Below are positions 7,965 through 15,763 of a DNA stretch of 31,713 nucleotides, piece after piece. The stretch covers positions 1 through 31,713 of the forward strand of contig WQWP01000005.1 in assembly GCA_009787485.1 (NCBI GenBank), written 5' to 3'. Below the pieces are notes generated by a model that did no database searches, was not told where the DNA came from, and saw only the letters and a list, made by a program, of their open reading frames with translations. The stretch's first letter is position 1, and every line of letters starts with the position of its first letter. Position numbers and translations under genes: made by a program. The stretch comes from Lentimicrobiaceae bacterium. GTDB taxonomy: Bacteria; Bacteroidota; Bacteroidia; Bacteroidales; WCHB1-69.

Positions 7965-9455
7965 ATGCCCATTAAAATCATAAAACTACTTTGTTGCCTA
8001 TTATTGATTTCCACTACTGCATGGAGTCAAAAAAACGAACTTAATGTATTGTATAAAGAGAAAGTTTTTGGGAAAAACCTGATGGATGGAACTGATATAA
8101 AAGGCGTTGAGTTTATATTTCCGGAAAGAATTGATGATTGCTTTCTTGATCCGGAAACAAATTTTTTAACTGTTCAATTAAGAGGATTAAGTTTGGATAG
8201 AAAATGGCTTAATAATACCGGCTCTATTCTGCAATATGATTTAAAAAATAAAAAAGTTTTATGGGATAAGTTTTTTTCTTATACAGGTGATGATATAATT
8301 CAGTTTAATAAAATATTGATTTATTCGAGTTTACTTAATAGTTATAAAATTGATCCTTATTCCGGAAAATCAATTTGGAAAACAAAAAACAGAATATTTC
8401 TTGGCACTCCGCGAGGTAATATAGGCATTGCCTATAAGTTTGATATGTGGTTAGGGGGAATAAATAAACTTGAAGGTGTTGATTTAATGAGCGGTAAAAA
8501 AATATGGACAAGAAAAATTTATCAATGGGATAGATTGCATGATGCCTTTTTTATTAACGATTCTACTTTGATGGTCATTGCTTCCGGCTTAAACTCCATA
8601 AATATAAATACGGGCAAAGGCTGGGCTTTTTACATGTCTTCAGAATCGGAAGGTTTTACAGGGTTAATGTCTAATGTTCTTATTGACAGTAATTTTATTT
8701 ACATGGCATCTCAATATCAAATTGTGAAACTAAATAAAAACTCCAGAGATGTAGTATGGAAACATCCATTTCGACATAATTTGACAACAGTATCATCTAT
8801 TTTCATGGATGATAGCGCGGTTTACATGATTAACAGAGGATTTGGCTTTAAAGGCAAACAACAACGGGATTGCGGAAGAACTTTCATCGCTGCATTTAAC
8901 AAGCAAACGGGAGAGCAGAAATATTTCACATTACTTGATAAAAAAGATGGGGCTATTCTTGGTTTCCGCTTGGTAAAGGATGAAGTATATTTATTGTTTC
9001 AAAACAAAATAGCGACATTTAATTTTAAAACCGGAAATGGAGTCCATGCAAAAGAGTTTCCGAAAGAAGATTTCGATGAGTTGCGTTTTTTTATTGGAGA
9101 GCAAGTATTTATTGATAATCAACACGAACATTTTTTTAGTCTTGTTCAAAATGATTCAACAAATTTGCACGTTTTGACTATTCAGAATAAAATTATTTCT
9201 GTAAATAATCAGCTTAATGTAATGCATGAATTTGAAATAGGAGATGTTTACGTGAGCTATTTGCATGTTGAAGATTATCAGTTTATAGCAAAGGATAATA
9301 AAACCTTCATTATTAATGATACAGGTAAAAAAATTGCAGAACTTGAGGCTTCAAAAGACGCTTTTCTGATGGATAATGTATTATACGATACGCGAAATAG
9401 GAGTTTTATAGCTATTGATCTGAAGGGTGTTATCCTGCCTAATGAAAATTATTGA
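7965..9455 (+). CDS. Secreted PQQ-like beta-propeller protein
   Basis: 496 residues with signal peptide MPIKIIKLLCCLLLISTTAWS before QKNE. The mature protein shows repeated blades of the PQQ-binding-like (quinoprotein-like) type: ILQYDLKNKKVLWDK, YKIDPYSGKSIWKT, VDLMSGKKIWTRK and FNKQTGEQKYFTL, each pairing an Asx/Thr-Gly turn with an aromatic strand. No calcium or PQQ ligand set typical of alcohol dehydrogenases is obvious, so a scaffold or binding role is more likely than redox catalysis. It is the third gene of the operon with the amidase and the two-helix protein. Its last 17 bases overlap the end of the convergent Bro-N gene. Confidence 0.8.
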   Translation: MPIKIIKLLCCLLLISTTAWSQKNELNVLYKEKVFGKNLMDGTDIKGVEFIFPERIDDCFLDPETNFLTVQLRGLSLDRKWLNNTGSILQYDLKNKKVLWDKFFSYTGDDIIQFNKILIYSSLLNSYKIDPYSGKSIWKTKNRIFLGTPRGNIGIAYKFDMWLGGINKLEGVDLMSGKKIWTRKIYQWDRLHDAFFINDSTLMVIASGLNSININTGKGWAFYMSSESEGFTGLMSNVLIDSNFIYMASQYQIVKLNKNSRDVVWKHPFRHNLTTVSSIFMDDSAVYMINRGFGFKGKQQRDCGRTFIAAFNKQTGEQKYFTLLDKKDGAILGFRLVKDEVYLLFQNKIATFNFKTGNGVHAKEFPKEDFDELRFFIGEQVFIDNQHEHFFSLVQNDSTNLHVLTIQNKIISVNNQLNVMHEFEIGDVYVSYLHVEDYQFIAKDNKTFIINDTGKKIAELEASKDAFLMDNVLYDTRNRSFIAIDLKGVILPNENY

Positions 9456-10293
9456 CCGAACCTTTTAAAACCAACTCCCGCTTACCAAGCTGTTTCGCGT
9501 TTTTACTACTAATAACTTCCCCTCCGCGTTGCTCCAATGATTTGCGCGCATCTTTGGCGACTTCTGCACCGGATACTGCAACTTTTATACTTTCGTTCAG
9601 GTTTTCAGGTTCTGTTTTTTGCGAAAGTTCTGTAGCAGATGCTTCGGCAAGCATGTTAAGAATGAGCTCTACATTGGTCATGTTGTCGCGTAGGTTTTCC
9701 TTCTTCAAACCCTTGTGCTTTTTGTACTCTTGTGTGTTCATGTCTGACCAAGTTTTGTACATTAAGTCAGTTAAAAAGGCGTATTCCTGTCCTTGTTTTA
9801 CACCTGCTTTGTCCCATTCATCGGTTAGGGCTTTGCGCACCTCAATAGATTTTATGCGTTGGTTAATCCAGCTTTCGCTGTAACCTAACCGGCGGTAGTT
9901 TTGAATGGCACGGTCAATAGAAAGTTCAGGGTCAATGGTTTCATCAATTCGTTCACTGCCCACTTTTGCAAGCCATAGTTTAAACGGCTCTGCTTTTTTG
10001 CTGGGAATAGATTGAATTAATCGCAAAACTTGTTTGGTATCAGCTACATCTGTAAGTCGCATTTTGCCGTCTGGAGCATGCATTTTCAAACCGTGACAAT
10101 TTGTCACGGTTTCATTGCCTTCTTCTTTGAGACGTTGTTTTAATTTACGCCAATAAGCAGCAGGGTCAATACTTTCGGTTAGCGTTTCAATGACATCCAC
10201 CACCGAGAACCACCATTTTTCAGCATTTTCATCCCATAAAGCGCGTACTTGCTTATTTTCAAAAAGTTGGATTTTGTTATTTATCTCTTCCAT
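9439..10293 (-). CDS. Bro-N domain protein, phage antirepressor-like
   Basis: 284 residues. Residues about 8-115 form a BRO family N-terminal domain: VRALWDENAEKWWFSVVDVI, then KMRLTDVADTKQVLRLIQS and AEPFKLWLAKVGSERI. This fold binds DNA in baculovirus BRO and phage antirepressor proteins. The C-terminal half (residues 120-284) is helical and charged, with a segment (EYKKHKGLKKENLRDNMTN) seen in the chromosomal Bro-N/DinD-like group. These genes are usually accessory and of phage origin, and this one stands alone without other phage genes. The ATG at 10293 fits the family N-terminus. It overlaps the propeller gene by 17 bases at the 3' end. A perfect 25-bp palindrome lies within its coding sequence. 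DNA binding is inferred, not seen. Confidence 0.85.
   Translation of the reverse strand: MEEINNKIQLFENKQVRALWDENAEKWWFSVVDVIETLTESIDPAAYWRKLKQRLKEEGNETVTNCHGLKMHAPDGKMRLTDVADTKQVLRLIQSIPSKKAEPFKLWLAKVGSERIDETIDPELSIDRAIQNYRRLGYSESWINQRIKSIEVRKALTDEWDKAGVKQGQEYAFLTDLMYKTWSDMNTQEYKKHKGLKKENLRDNMTNVELILNMLAEASATELSQKTEPENLNESIKVAVSGAEVAKDARKSLEQRGGEVISSKNAKQLGKRELVLKGSVNNFH
10088..10112. repeat. Perfect 25-bp palindrome inside the Bro-N gene
   Basis: The arms AAACCGTGACAA and TTGTCACGGTTT are exact reverse complements around a single central T. The palindrome encodes part of the ETVTNCHGL segment. It has the size and symmetry of a dimeric repressor operator, or could form an RNA hairpin. Confidence 0.85.
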
Positions 10294-10372
10294 GTTATTA
10301 AATATTTTTCTGATGTATTTATTTTTCTGTTTTTCTGATTGGCAAAAATATGTTTTTTTTAGAATATTATGT

Positions 10373-10387
10373 TATCTTCGCAATCAA
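10373..10387 (+). promoter_or_regulatory. Probable -7 element and start region for tex
   Basis: TATCTTCG (10373-10380) is one base from the Bacteroides -7 consensus TAnnTTTG. The predicted transcript start is near 10387, about 13 bases before the TTG start of tex. No good -33 TTTG is visible at the right distance. Confidence 0.45.
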
Positions 10388-10399
10388 AATTTCCAAACC

Positions 10400-12547
10400 T
10401 TGAAAAATTACCCTAAACTCATCGCCCAAACCCTCGGAATTGCCGAGCATTACGTGAAAAATACGTTGGATTTGTTAGAATCCGGCGCCACCATTCCGTT
10501 TATTTCGCGGTATAGAAAAGAGAATACCGGCAGTTTTGATGAAGTGCAAATTGCCGAAATTCGCGACCTGTACGAGAAATGGGTGGAGTTGGATAAACGC
10601 CGTGGCGTAATCTTAGATTCTATTGAAGAGCAAGGAAAACTGACCCCCGAATTGGCGCAGAAAATTAACAACGCGCAAACAATGAGCGAGTTGGAAGACT
10701 TGTACTTGCCCTATCGTCCGAAGCGGAAAACCCGCGCTACTGTTGCCGTTGAAAAAGGATTGGAGCCGCTGGCGATTATCATTTACGAACAAAGACAAAT
10801 TCAATTATATCAAATTGCAAAACAATATATTGATATTGAAAAAGGCGTAAATAATGCAGAAGAAGCCCTGCAAGGCGCCCGCGATATTATTGCCGAATGG
10901 GTATGTGAAGATATCGCCGTGCGTGTAAAAATGCGCGATACGTTTACTAAATTTTCTACCATCGTTTCTAAAATGGTGAAAGGAAAAGAGGAAGCCGGAA
11001 GTAAGTTTAGTCTCTATTTTGATTCCAAAGAACTGTTGTGCAAAGCGCCTTCACACAGAATTTTAGCGATGTTCAGAGGCGAAGAGGAAGGATTTTTAAG
11101 ACTTACCATTGAGCCGGATGCCGAGAAAACGGTTTCTTTGATCAAGAAAAGTGTACTGAAAGGATATGGCGTTTGTTCAGAGCAAGTTTCATTAGCAGTA
11201 GAAGATTCGTACAAACGTTTGCTTCAACCGCAAATGGAAACCGAAATGCGCAAACTTTTTAAGGAGAAAGCCGACAAAGAAGCGATTGCGGTTTTCGGAA
11301 CGAATTTACGCCAGCTACTCATGGCGGCGCCATTAGGACAAAAAACGACGTTGGCTATTGACCCGGGATTTAGAACAGGTTGTAAAGTGGTGGTACTAAG
11401 CGAACAAGGGCAGTTATTAGCGCATGATGTTATTTTTCCGCATCCACCGGAACCGCAATACAAAGTTGCTTCGGATACTTTGCGGAATTTGGTGGAAAAA
11501 TATGAGGTAAAAGCGATTGCCATCGGAAACGGTACTGCCGGCAGGGAAACCGAGACGTTTGTGCGCTATATCCCTTTCGAGCGAAGCGAGAAATCTCATG
11601 CAAATCCCATTACGATTGTGATGGTAAATGAAAGCGGCGCCTCTATTTACTCAGCTTCCGAAGTAGCCCGCGAGGAGTTTCCCGATTATGATGTAACGGT
11701 GCGCGGCGCAGTGTCCATCGGACGCCGGCTCATGGATCCGTTGGCAGAGTTGGTAAAGATTGACCCGAAATCTATAGGGGTCGGGCAATATCAGCATGAT
11801 GTAAATCAGCAGTGGTTGCAGAAAAGTTTGCAGGAAGTAGTGGAAAGTTGCGTGAACAGGGTAGGAGTGGAGCTCAATACCGCAAGCAAGGAGCTGTTAT
11901 CGTTTGTTTCCGGTGTGGGTCCTGCATTAGCCAAAAATATTGTAGAGTATAGAAATGCAAACGGGGCGTTCAAAAACAGAAATGCGTTGAAGAAAGTGCC
12001 GCGTTTTGGAGAAAAATCCTTTGAACAGGCCGCAGGTTTTTTGCGCATTCATGGCGCCGCCAATCCGTTGGATGAAAGCGCTGTGCATCCGGAATCCTAT
12101 CCGGTTGTAGAAGCTATGGCAAAGCGATTAAATACCCAAATTCCGGAGTTGATGAAAAGCGAAACGTTGCGCAAACAAATTCAGCTGCGCGATTTTATCT
12201 CGGAAAAAGTAGGATTGCCCACGTTGCAAGATATTATGCAGGAATTGGCAAAACCCGGGCGCGACCCGCGCGAACAGTTTGAAACGTTCGAGTTCGACCA
12301 ATCTATCAATTCTATTAACGATGTAACGGTGGGTATGAGCGTGCCGGGCATCGTTACCAACATCACTAAATTTGGTTGTTTTGTGGATATCGGCGTGCAT
12401 GTGGATGGTTTGGTGCACATTAGCCAATTAGCAAATCAATATGTAGAAAACCCAAACGATGTGGTGAAACTTAACCAAAAAGTTTGGGTAAAGGTTACGG
12501 AGGTGGATTTGGTGAGGAAGCGGATTAGCTTGACGATGAAAGGTTAG
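10400..12547 (+). CDS. tex: Tex family RNA-binding transcription accessory protein
   Basis: 715 residues from a TTG start at 10400. I chose this start because the conserved family N-terminus begins here (LKNYPKLIAQTLGIAEHYVK, then TIPFISRYRKENTGSFDE), and an in-frame upstream extension would run back through the promoter into the antisense of the Bro-N gene. Domains in order: helical Tex N-terminal region (1-200), YqgF/RuvX-like RNase H fold at about 315-450 (LAIDPGFRTGCKVVVLSE), helix-hairpin-helix region at about 490-570 (ELLSFVSGVGPALAKNIVEY), and S1 RNA-binding domain at about 642-713 (GMSVPGIVTNITKFGCFVDI). Tex is a cytoplasmic nucleic-acid-binding protein linked to transcription. Its TAG stop overlaps the TAA stop of the convergent DUF5057 gene, which leaves no room for a terminator. 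Confidence 0.93.
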   Translation: MKNYPKLIAQTLGIAEHYVKNTLDLLESGATIPFISRYRKENTGSFDEVQIAEIRDLYEKWVELDKRRGVILDSIEEQGKLTPELAQKINNAQTMSELEDLYLPYRPKRKTRATVAVEKGLEPLAIIIYEQRQIQLYQIAKQYIDIEKGVNNAEEALQGARDIIAEWVCEDIAVRVKMRDTFTKFSTIVSKMVKGKEEAGSKFSLYFDSKELLCKAPSHRILAMFRGEEEGFLRLTIEPDAEKTVSLIKKSVLKGYGVCSEQVSLAVEDSYKRLLQPQMETEMRKLFKEKADKEAIAVFGTNLRQLLMAAPLGQKTTLAIDPGFRTGCKVVVLSEQGQLLAHDVIFPHPPEPQYKVASDTLRNLVEKYEVKAIAIGNGTAGRETETFVRYIPFERSEKSHANPITIVMVNESGASIYSASEVAREEFPDYDVTVRGAVSIGRRLMDPLAELVKIDPKSIGVGQYQHDVNQQWLQKSLQEVVESCVNRVGVELNTASKELLSFVSGVGPALAKNIVEYRNANGAFKNRNALKKVPRFGEKSFEQAAGFLRIHGAANPLDESAVHPESYPVVEAMAKRLNTQIPELMKSETLRKQIQLRDFISEKVGLPTLQDIMQELAKPGRDPREQFETFEFDQSINSINDVTVGMSVPGIVTNITKFGCFVDIGVHVDGLVHISQLANQYVENPNDVVKLNQKVWVKVTEVDLVRKRISLTMKG

Positions 12548-15144
12548 TACCGAACGTTTCGCATCTTAATCCAGAAAACATTCATGTTTAATATGTTTGA
12601 TATCATTGCTTCTTCACCGTTTGCAAAACGTACCTGCATTTTAATATTATAGTTTCCGGTTTCAAAAGTCTTGTTCCACTCCAATTTATCTCGTGCTTCT
12701 ACATACTCATCAACGCCAATAAACCATTTTAAACTGCCCTCCGCTGTGTGCATGCACTCTATCTCGGCTCGGAAATTTATTTCTTTGCAACTGAAAGTTG
12801 TATCCGGTAAATTTTCATAATAGATATTGTTGGCATAAAACACCACGCTATTTGGTTCAGGCTCTAAGGTAACGACCTCGCTGAGATTACCGGCAGAGTC
12901 TATCGCCTGTATATGAATGTATTTGGTCAAATCTTGAACGGTATAGGTTACAAACTGATTGTTTGTAGCCGCCATAAACAGTGTAGTAGAACTAAAAGGG
13001 TTCGGCACCCCGTTAGGATTATTATCTTCCGAAATATAAAAGCCTCTCAAACCCGATTCGTTTATTACATCCAATATATTTGAAATACAGGTATCGGCAT
13101 AGTTAGTAGTATTGGTTGCCTTAACATAAAAGCGGTAGAGGCTGCCATTATCTTTAGACAGTATCTCTATCAGGTGGCAACTGTGGCGCTCTGTAGTAGG
13201 TGTATCGGGCGCAGCAAGGTCGAGGGCGGAGCATATTTTGGCAGTTGTATCAGTTGTAAATTGGGCTGCATACCATAATGTATTGGCTATTACTTTTTTT
13301 TCATGATCTGTTGCTGCTCCATTAGAATGTCCGGTTTGTATCATAGCAGCATTGTTCCAGGTGGTAAGGTAAAAATCATTTGTTCCTCCATACATTTCTG
13401 TTACAGGTGCATTAAAAATATTCGGATTTATCAATGGATCGGGAAAACTCATCCAAACAACGCCACGAGCAAATTGTCCTGATGAATGAGTAAGAGGAAT
13501 AGTTAAGATACTTTCGTAGGAAATAAGATGGGGATACTTCAACAGAAAACCATCGTTAATTACTTTTATTCTCTCGCTACCTCTTCTATACAATTGATCA
13601 CTAACAAGATGTATATTGATTTTATCTGCCAATTCCGCAAAATTTGGCATAGTATTTCTTTGTGTATCGTGACCAAAGAGCACTCCTCTTCCTGAATTAA
13701 GAAAGTTTCTAACGGCATTAGCAGAAGTAGAATTAAGGTCTTGGCTATTATTCCCATCCCACGAACCGAACACAATAGCATCATATATATACTCGCCTCC
13801 GCTTTTGAGATGAGCATCAGGATTAGCGTTGAAACTTGTCATTGTTACAGGCGTAACGGTTATTTTCCCCAATCCAATAGCAGGGTCATCCATCCACGTT
13901 TTTAAAGTATTTGAGTTTGCTATATTAGGATAGACATTCAACACTTTAATGGTTTTATCGTAATTGGTTGATGCTGTTTGCCATCCTCCTATCACCTCGT
14001 TCCATTGGTAGAGTGTAAATCCATAAGCGCCTGTGGACTTCAACTGTAGCCACTGCCATTTCAACCCCAAACAGCCTTCGGGAGAGGTACCTGTGGTGTA
14101 GAGTTCTAAACCCTCGCACTGTATTTCGCAAGCTATTACTTCCAAAAACATTGGGTCGCTCATAGCGCGACAGTTTTCCAGATTTATGTTTCCAACTCCT
14201 GCCACTGCCAAACGGTAATATCCCTGATGGTTTGCCGTAACATTCGGGATGTTTAGAGTTAAACTGTTCTCGCCAACAATAGCGACCCAACTCTCGTGAT
14301 ATAAATCTCCTGTTATGCTATAGAGCCATTGATATTCAAGAGGTGGATTAAAAGTGCCATCGTTGATGAAGCTACCTGTTAATTGTGCAGAACTCCCCAA
14401 ACAAACCGCTTCAACCGGCACAATCACGTTTACAGATGGAGTACAAAGTCGAATTTCTATGTCGTCAATTACAAAATCGTTTCCGCTGGAACCGGAGTGA
14501 TTGTTCATTATTTTGAAAATTACCGAAGGCGTTGAGCCTGTTATAGTAAATGTTATGCCGTAATGTGTCCAGTCGTTGCAGGCAAAAGGATCAGAAACCG
14601 ATACGCAATTTTGAGTGTTGCAGCCTCCGGCATTGGGTATTTCTCCTGTATTCAATCGCTGAAGTTCTGTTCCTGTTAAATCTTCAATAATGATAGAAAG
14701 ATTTGCTCTTTGAAATCCGGGTGCAACACTTGCCGCCCACATTGAAAAATAGAGTGTACTACCTACGCATAAGTTGTCAATTTTGGTTCGGTAAAATTGT
14801 CCGGAAGAATTACTATTGCCATCCACCTGCAATAAGTAGCCCCGTGTATAGTTGTAGGGATGAGTATGGTCGTCCATCCAAATCCACCAATCTCCGTGAT
14901 GATGGCCTTCTTTACGAATGGAGTAAAAACCTGCTCCTGCGGGGTTTTGCGATGGAGTGTACCCGATTATCTTGTCACCGTAAAGTAGTTGCATATCCTG
15001 ATTCGACATAATGGGCGGATCTAAAGGACTGTTTCCTCCAAAATCCTCACGAAAAAGTATGGTACCGTTAGAACAATCGGTATTTTGCGCATGCACTACA
15101 GAAACACAACACACCATTAGGAAGAAAACATAAATTTTTTTCAT
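12544..15144 (-). CDS. Large secreted protein with DUF5057 and Ig-like domains
   Basis: 866 residues with signal peptide MKKIYVFFLMVCCVSVVHA before QNTD. Residues 20-235 look like a jelly-roll, lectin-like domain (REDFGGNSPLDPP, YSIRKEGHHHGDWWIWMDDH). Residues 236-340 are Ig-like (CLGSSAQLTGSF..., YYRLAVAG). Residues about 365-640 match DUF5057 (IKVLNVYPN, YDAIVFGSWDGNN, GRGVLFGHDTQRN), a domain with a glutamine-amidotransferase-like look. The remainder is Ig-like, ending VFWIKMRNVRY. I see no type IX sorting domain at the C-terminus, which is unusual for such a protein. Function unknown; extracellular location is supported by the signal peptide. It is upstream of nothing co-directional in the window and ends overlapping the tex stop codon. 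Confidence 0.82.
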   Translation of the reverse strand: MKKIYVFFLMVCCVSVVHAQNTDCSNGTILFREDFGGNSPLDPPIMSNQDMQLLYGDKIIGYTPSQNPAGAGFYSIRKEGHHHGDWWIWMDDHTHPYNYTRGYLLQVDGNSNSSGQFYRTKIDNLCVGSTLYFSMWAASVAPGFQRANLSIIIEDLTGTELQRLNTGEIPNAGGCNTQNCVSVSDPFACNDWTHYGITFTITGSTPSVIFKIMNNHSGSSGNDFVIDDIEIRLCTPSVNVIVPVEAVCLGSSAQLTGSFINDGTFNPPLEYQWLYSITGDLYHESWVAIVGENSLTLNIPNVTANHQGYYRLAVAGVGNINLENCRAMSDPMFLEVIACEIQCEGLELYTTGTSPEGCLGLKWQWLQLKSTGAYGFTLYQWNEVIGGWQTASTNYDKTIKVLNVYPNIANSNTLKTWMDDPAIGLGKITVTPVTMTSFNANPDAHLKSGGEYIYDAIVFGSWDGNNSQDLNSTSANAVRNFLNSGRGVLFGHDTQRNTMPNFAELADKINIHLVSDQLYRRGSERIKVINDGFLLKYPHLISYESILTIPLTHSSGQFARGVVWMSFPDPLINPNIFNAPVTEMYGGTNDFYLTTWNNAAMIQTGHSNGAATDHEKKVIANTLWYAAQFTTDTTAKICSALDLAAPDTPTTERHSCHLIEILSKDNGSLYRFYVKATNTTNYADTCISNILDVINESGLRGFYISEDNNPNGVPNPFSSTTLFMAATNNQFVTYTVQDLTKYIHIQAIDSAGNLSEVVTLEPEPNSVVFYANNIYYENLPDTTFSCKEINFRAEIECMHTAEGSLKWFIGVDEYVEARDKLEWNKTFETGNYNIKMQVRFANGEEAMISNILNMNVFWIKMRNVRY

Positions 15145-15196
15145 TTTTGGGTTCTCCGTTTTCGAGAGAGGCTAATGCGATATCGGTTTGGGATAA

Positions 15197-15643
15197 TTAA
15201 ATCGCATTCCCAATCAAAAACACCGCCGCAATCCCAATAATAGGATACAACTCCGCAAATACAATCAGAATCAAGCTGCGGCCAAATAAATCGAAGCCGG
15301 AGCCGATGCCGTTAATCGCGTTAGCGCCTGCCTGTGCCTGACGAATGGCGGAGAGCAAGCAAAGGATTCCCAACATTAAACTAACAGAGAAGATGGCAGT
15401 TGCTTGAAAGAAAGTAACTGTATCCACCAAATGTTTGGAAAGAAGGAAATAGCCGAGAAAGCCATAAAGTCCTTGCGTAGAAGGAATGGCGGAAAGAATC
15501 AGGTAATTTCCAAATTTGTCGGGATTCTTTTTCATTGCTCCAATTGAAGCGTTTGCAGTAATGGTTACGCCGTAAATACTTCCAAGCCCTGAAAGTGTAA
15601 GCATAATTCCAATGCCAATGTAGGCTAAAAGGATAGATTCCAT
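15197..15643 (-). CDS. atpK: V/A-type ATPase proteolipid subunit K
   Basis: 148 residues and four transmembrane helices in two hairpins (about 5-28, 45-68, 80-100, 120-147), the duplicated form of the rotor-ring subunit. The first hairpin has the family segment PSTQGLYGF and the second has FAELYPIIG. The ion-binding carboxylate is E131 in helix 4; the first hairpin lacks one. T56, Q57, Y60, Q102 and E131 match in residue and in spacing the T64, Q65, Y68, Q110 and E139 of the Na+-binding Enterococcus hirae NtpK, at a constant offset of eight. Sodium coupling is therefore inferred. It is the last gene of the operon, separated from atpI by a repeat-filled gap of 107 bases. Confidence 0.95.
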   Translation of the reverse strand: MESILLAYIGIGIMLTLSGLGSIYGVTITANASIGAMKKNPDKFGNYLILSAIPSTQGLYGFLGYFLLSKHLVDTVTFFQATAIFSVSLMLGILCLLSAIRQAQAGANAINGIGSGFDLFGRSLILIVFAELYPIIGIAAVFLIGNAI

Positions 15644-15687
15644 AGGTTTTCTTTTTTAATGGTTAATATTTTTTAGTGGTTAATTTT

Positions 15688-15763
15688 TTAGTGATTAGTG
15701 GTTAGTGGTTAATTCGTAATTCGTAATTCCTAATTCTCAATTCTCAATTCTCAATTCTCAATT
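15688..15763. repeat. Heptamer arrays between atpI and atpK
   Basis: Plus-strand units TTAGTGA, TTAGTGG, TTAGTGG (15688-15708) are followed by AATTCGT x2, AATTCCT, AATTCTC x4 and AATT (15711-15763). The array enters the atpI coding end: its stop (TGA, 15751-15753) and the last residues IEN are encoded by the repeat. The same two unit types occur in the same order between atpB and atpD. Confidence 0.95.

Noticed and set aside
10190..10399. In-frame N-terminal extension of tex
   Set aside because: It overlaps the Bro-N gene antisense and crosses the probable -7 element at 10373; homology starts at the TTG at 10400.
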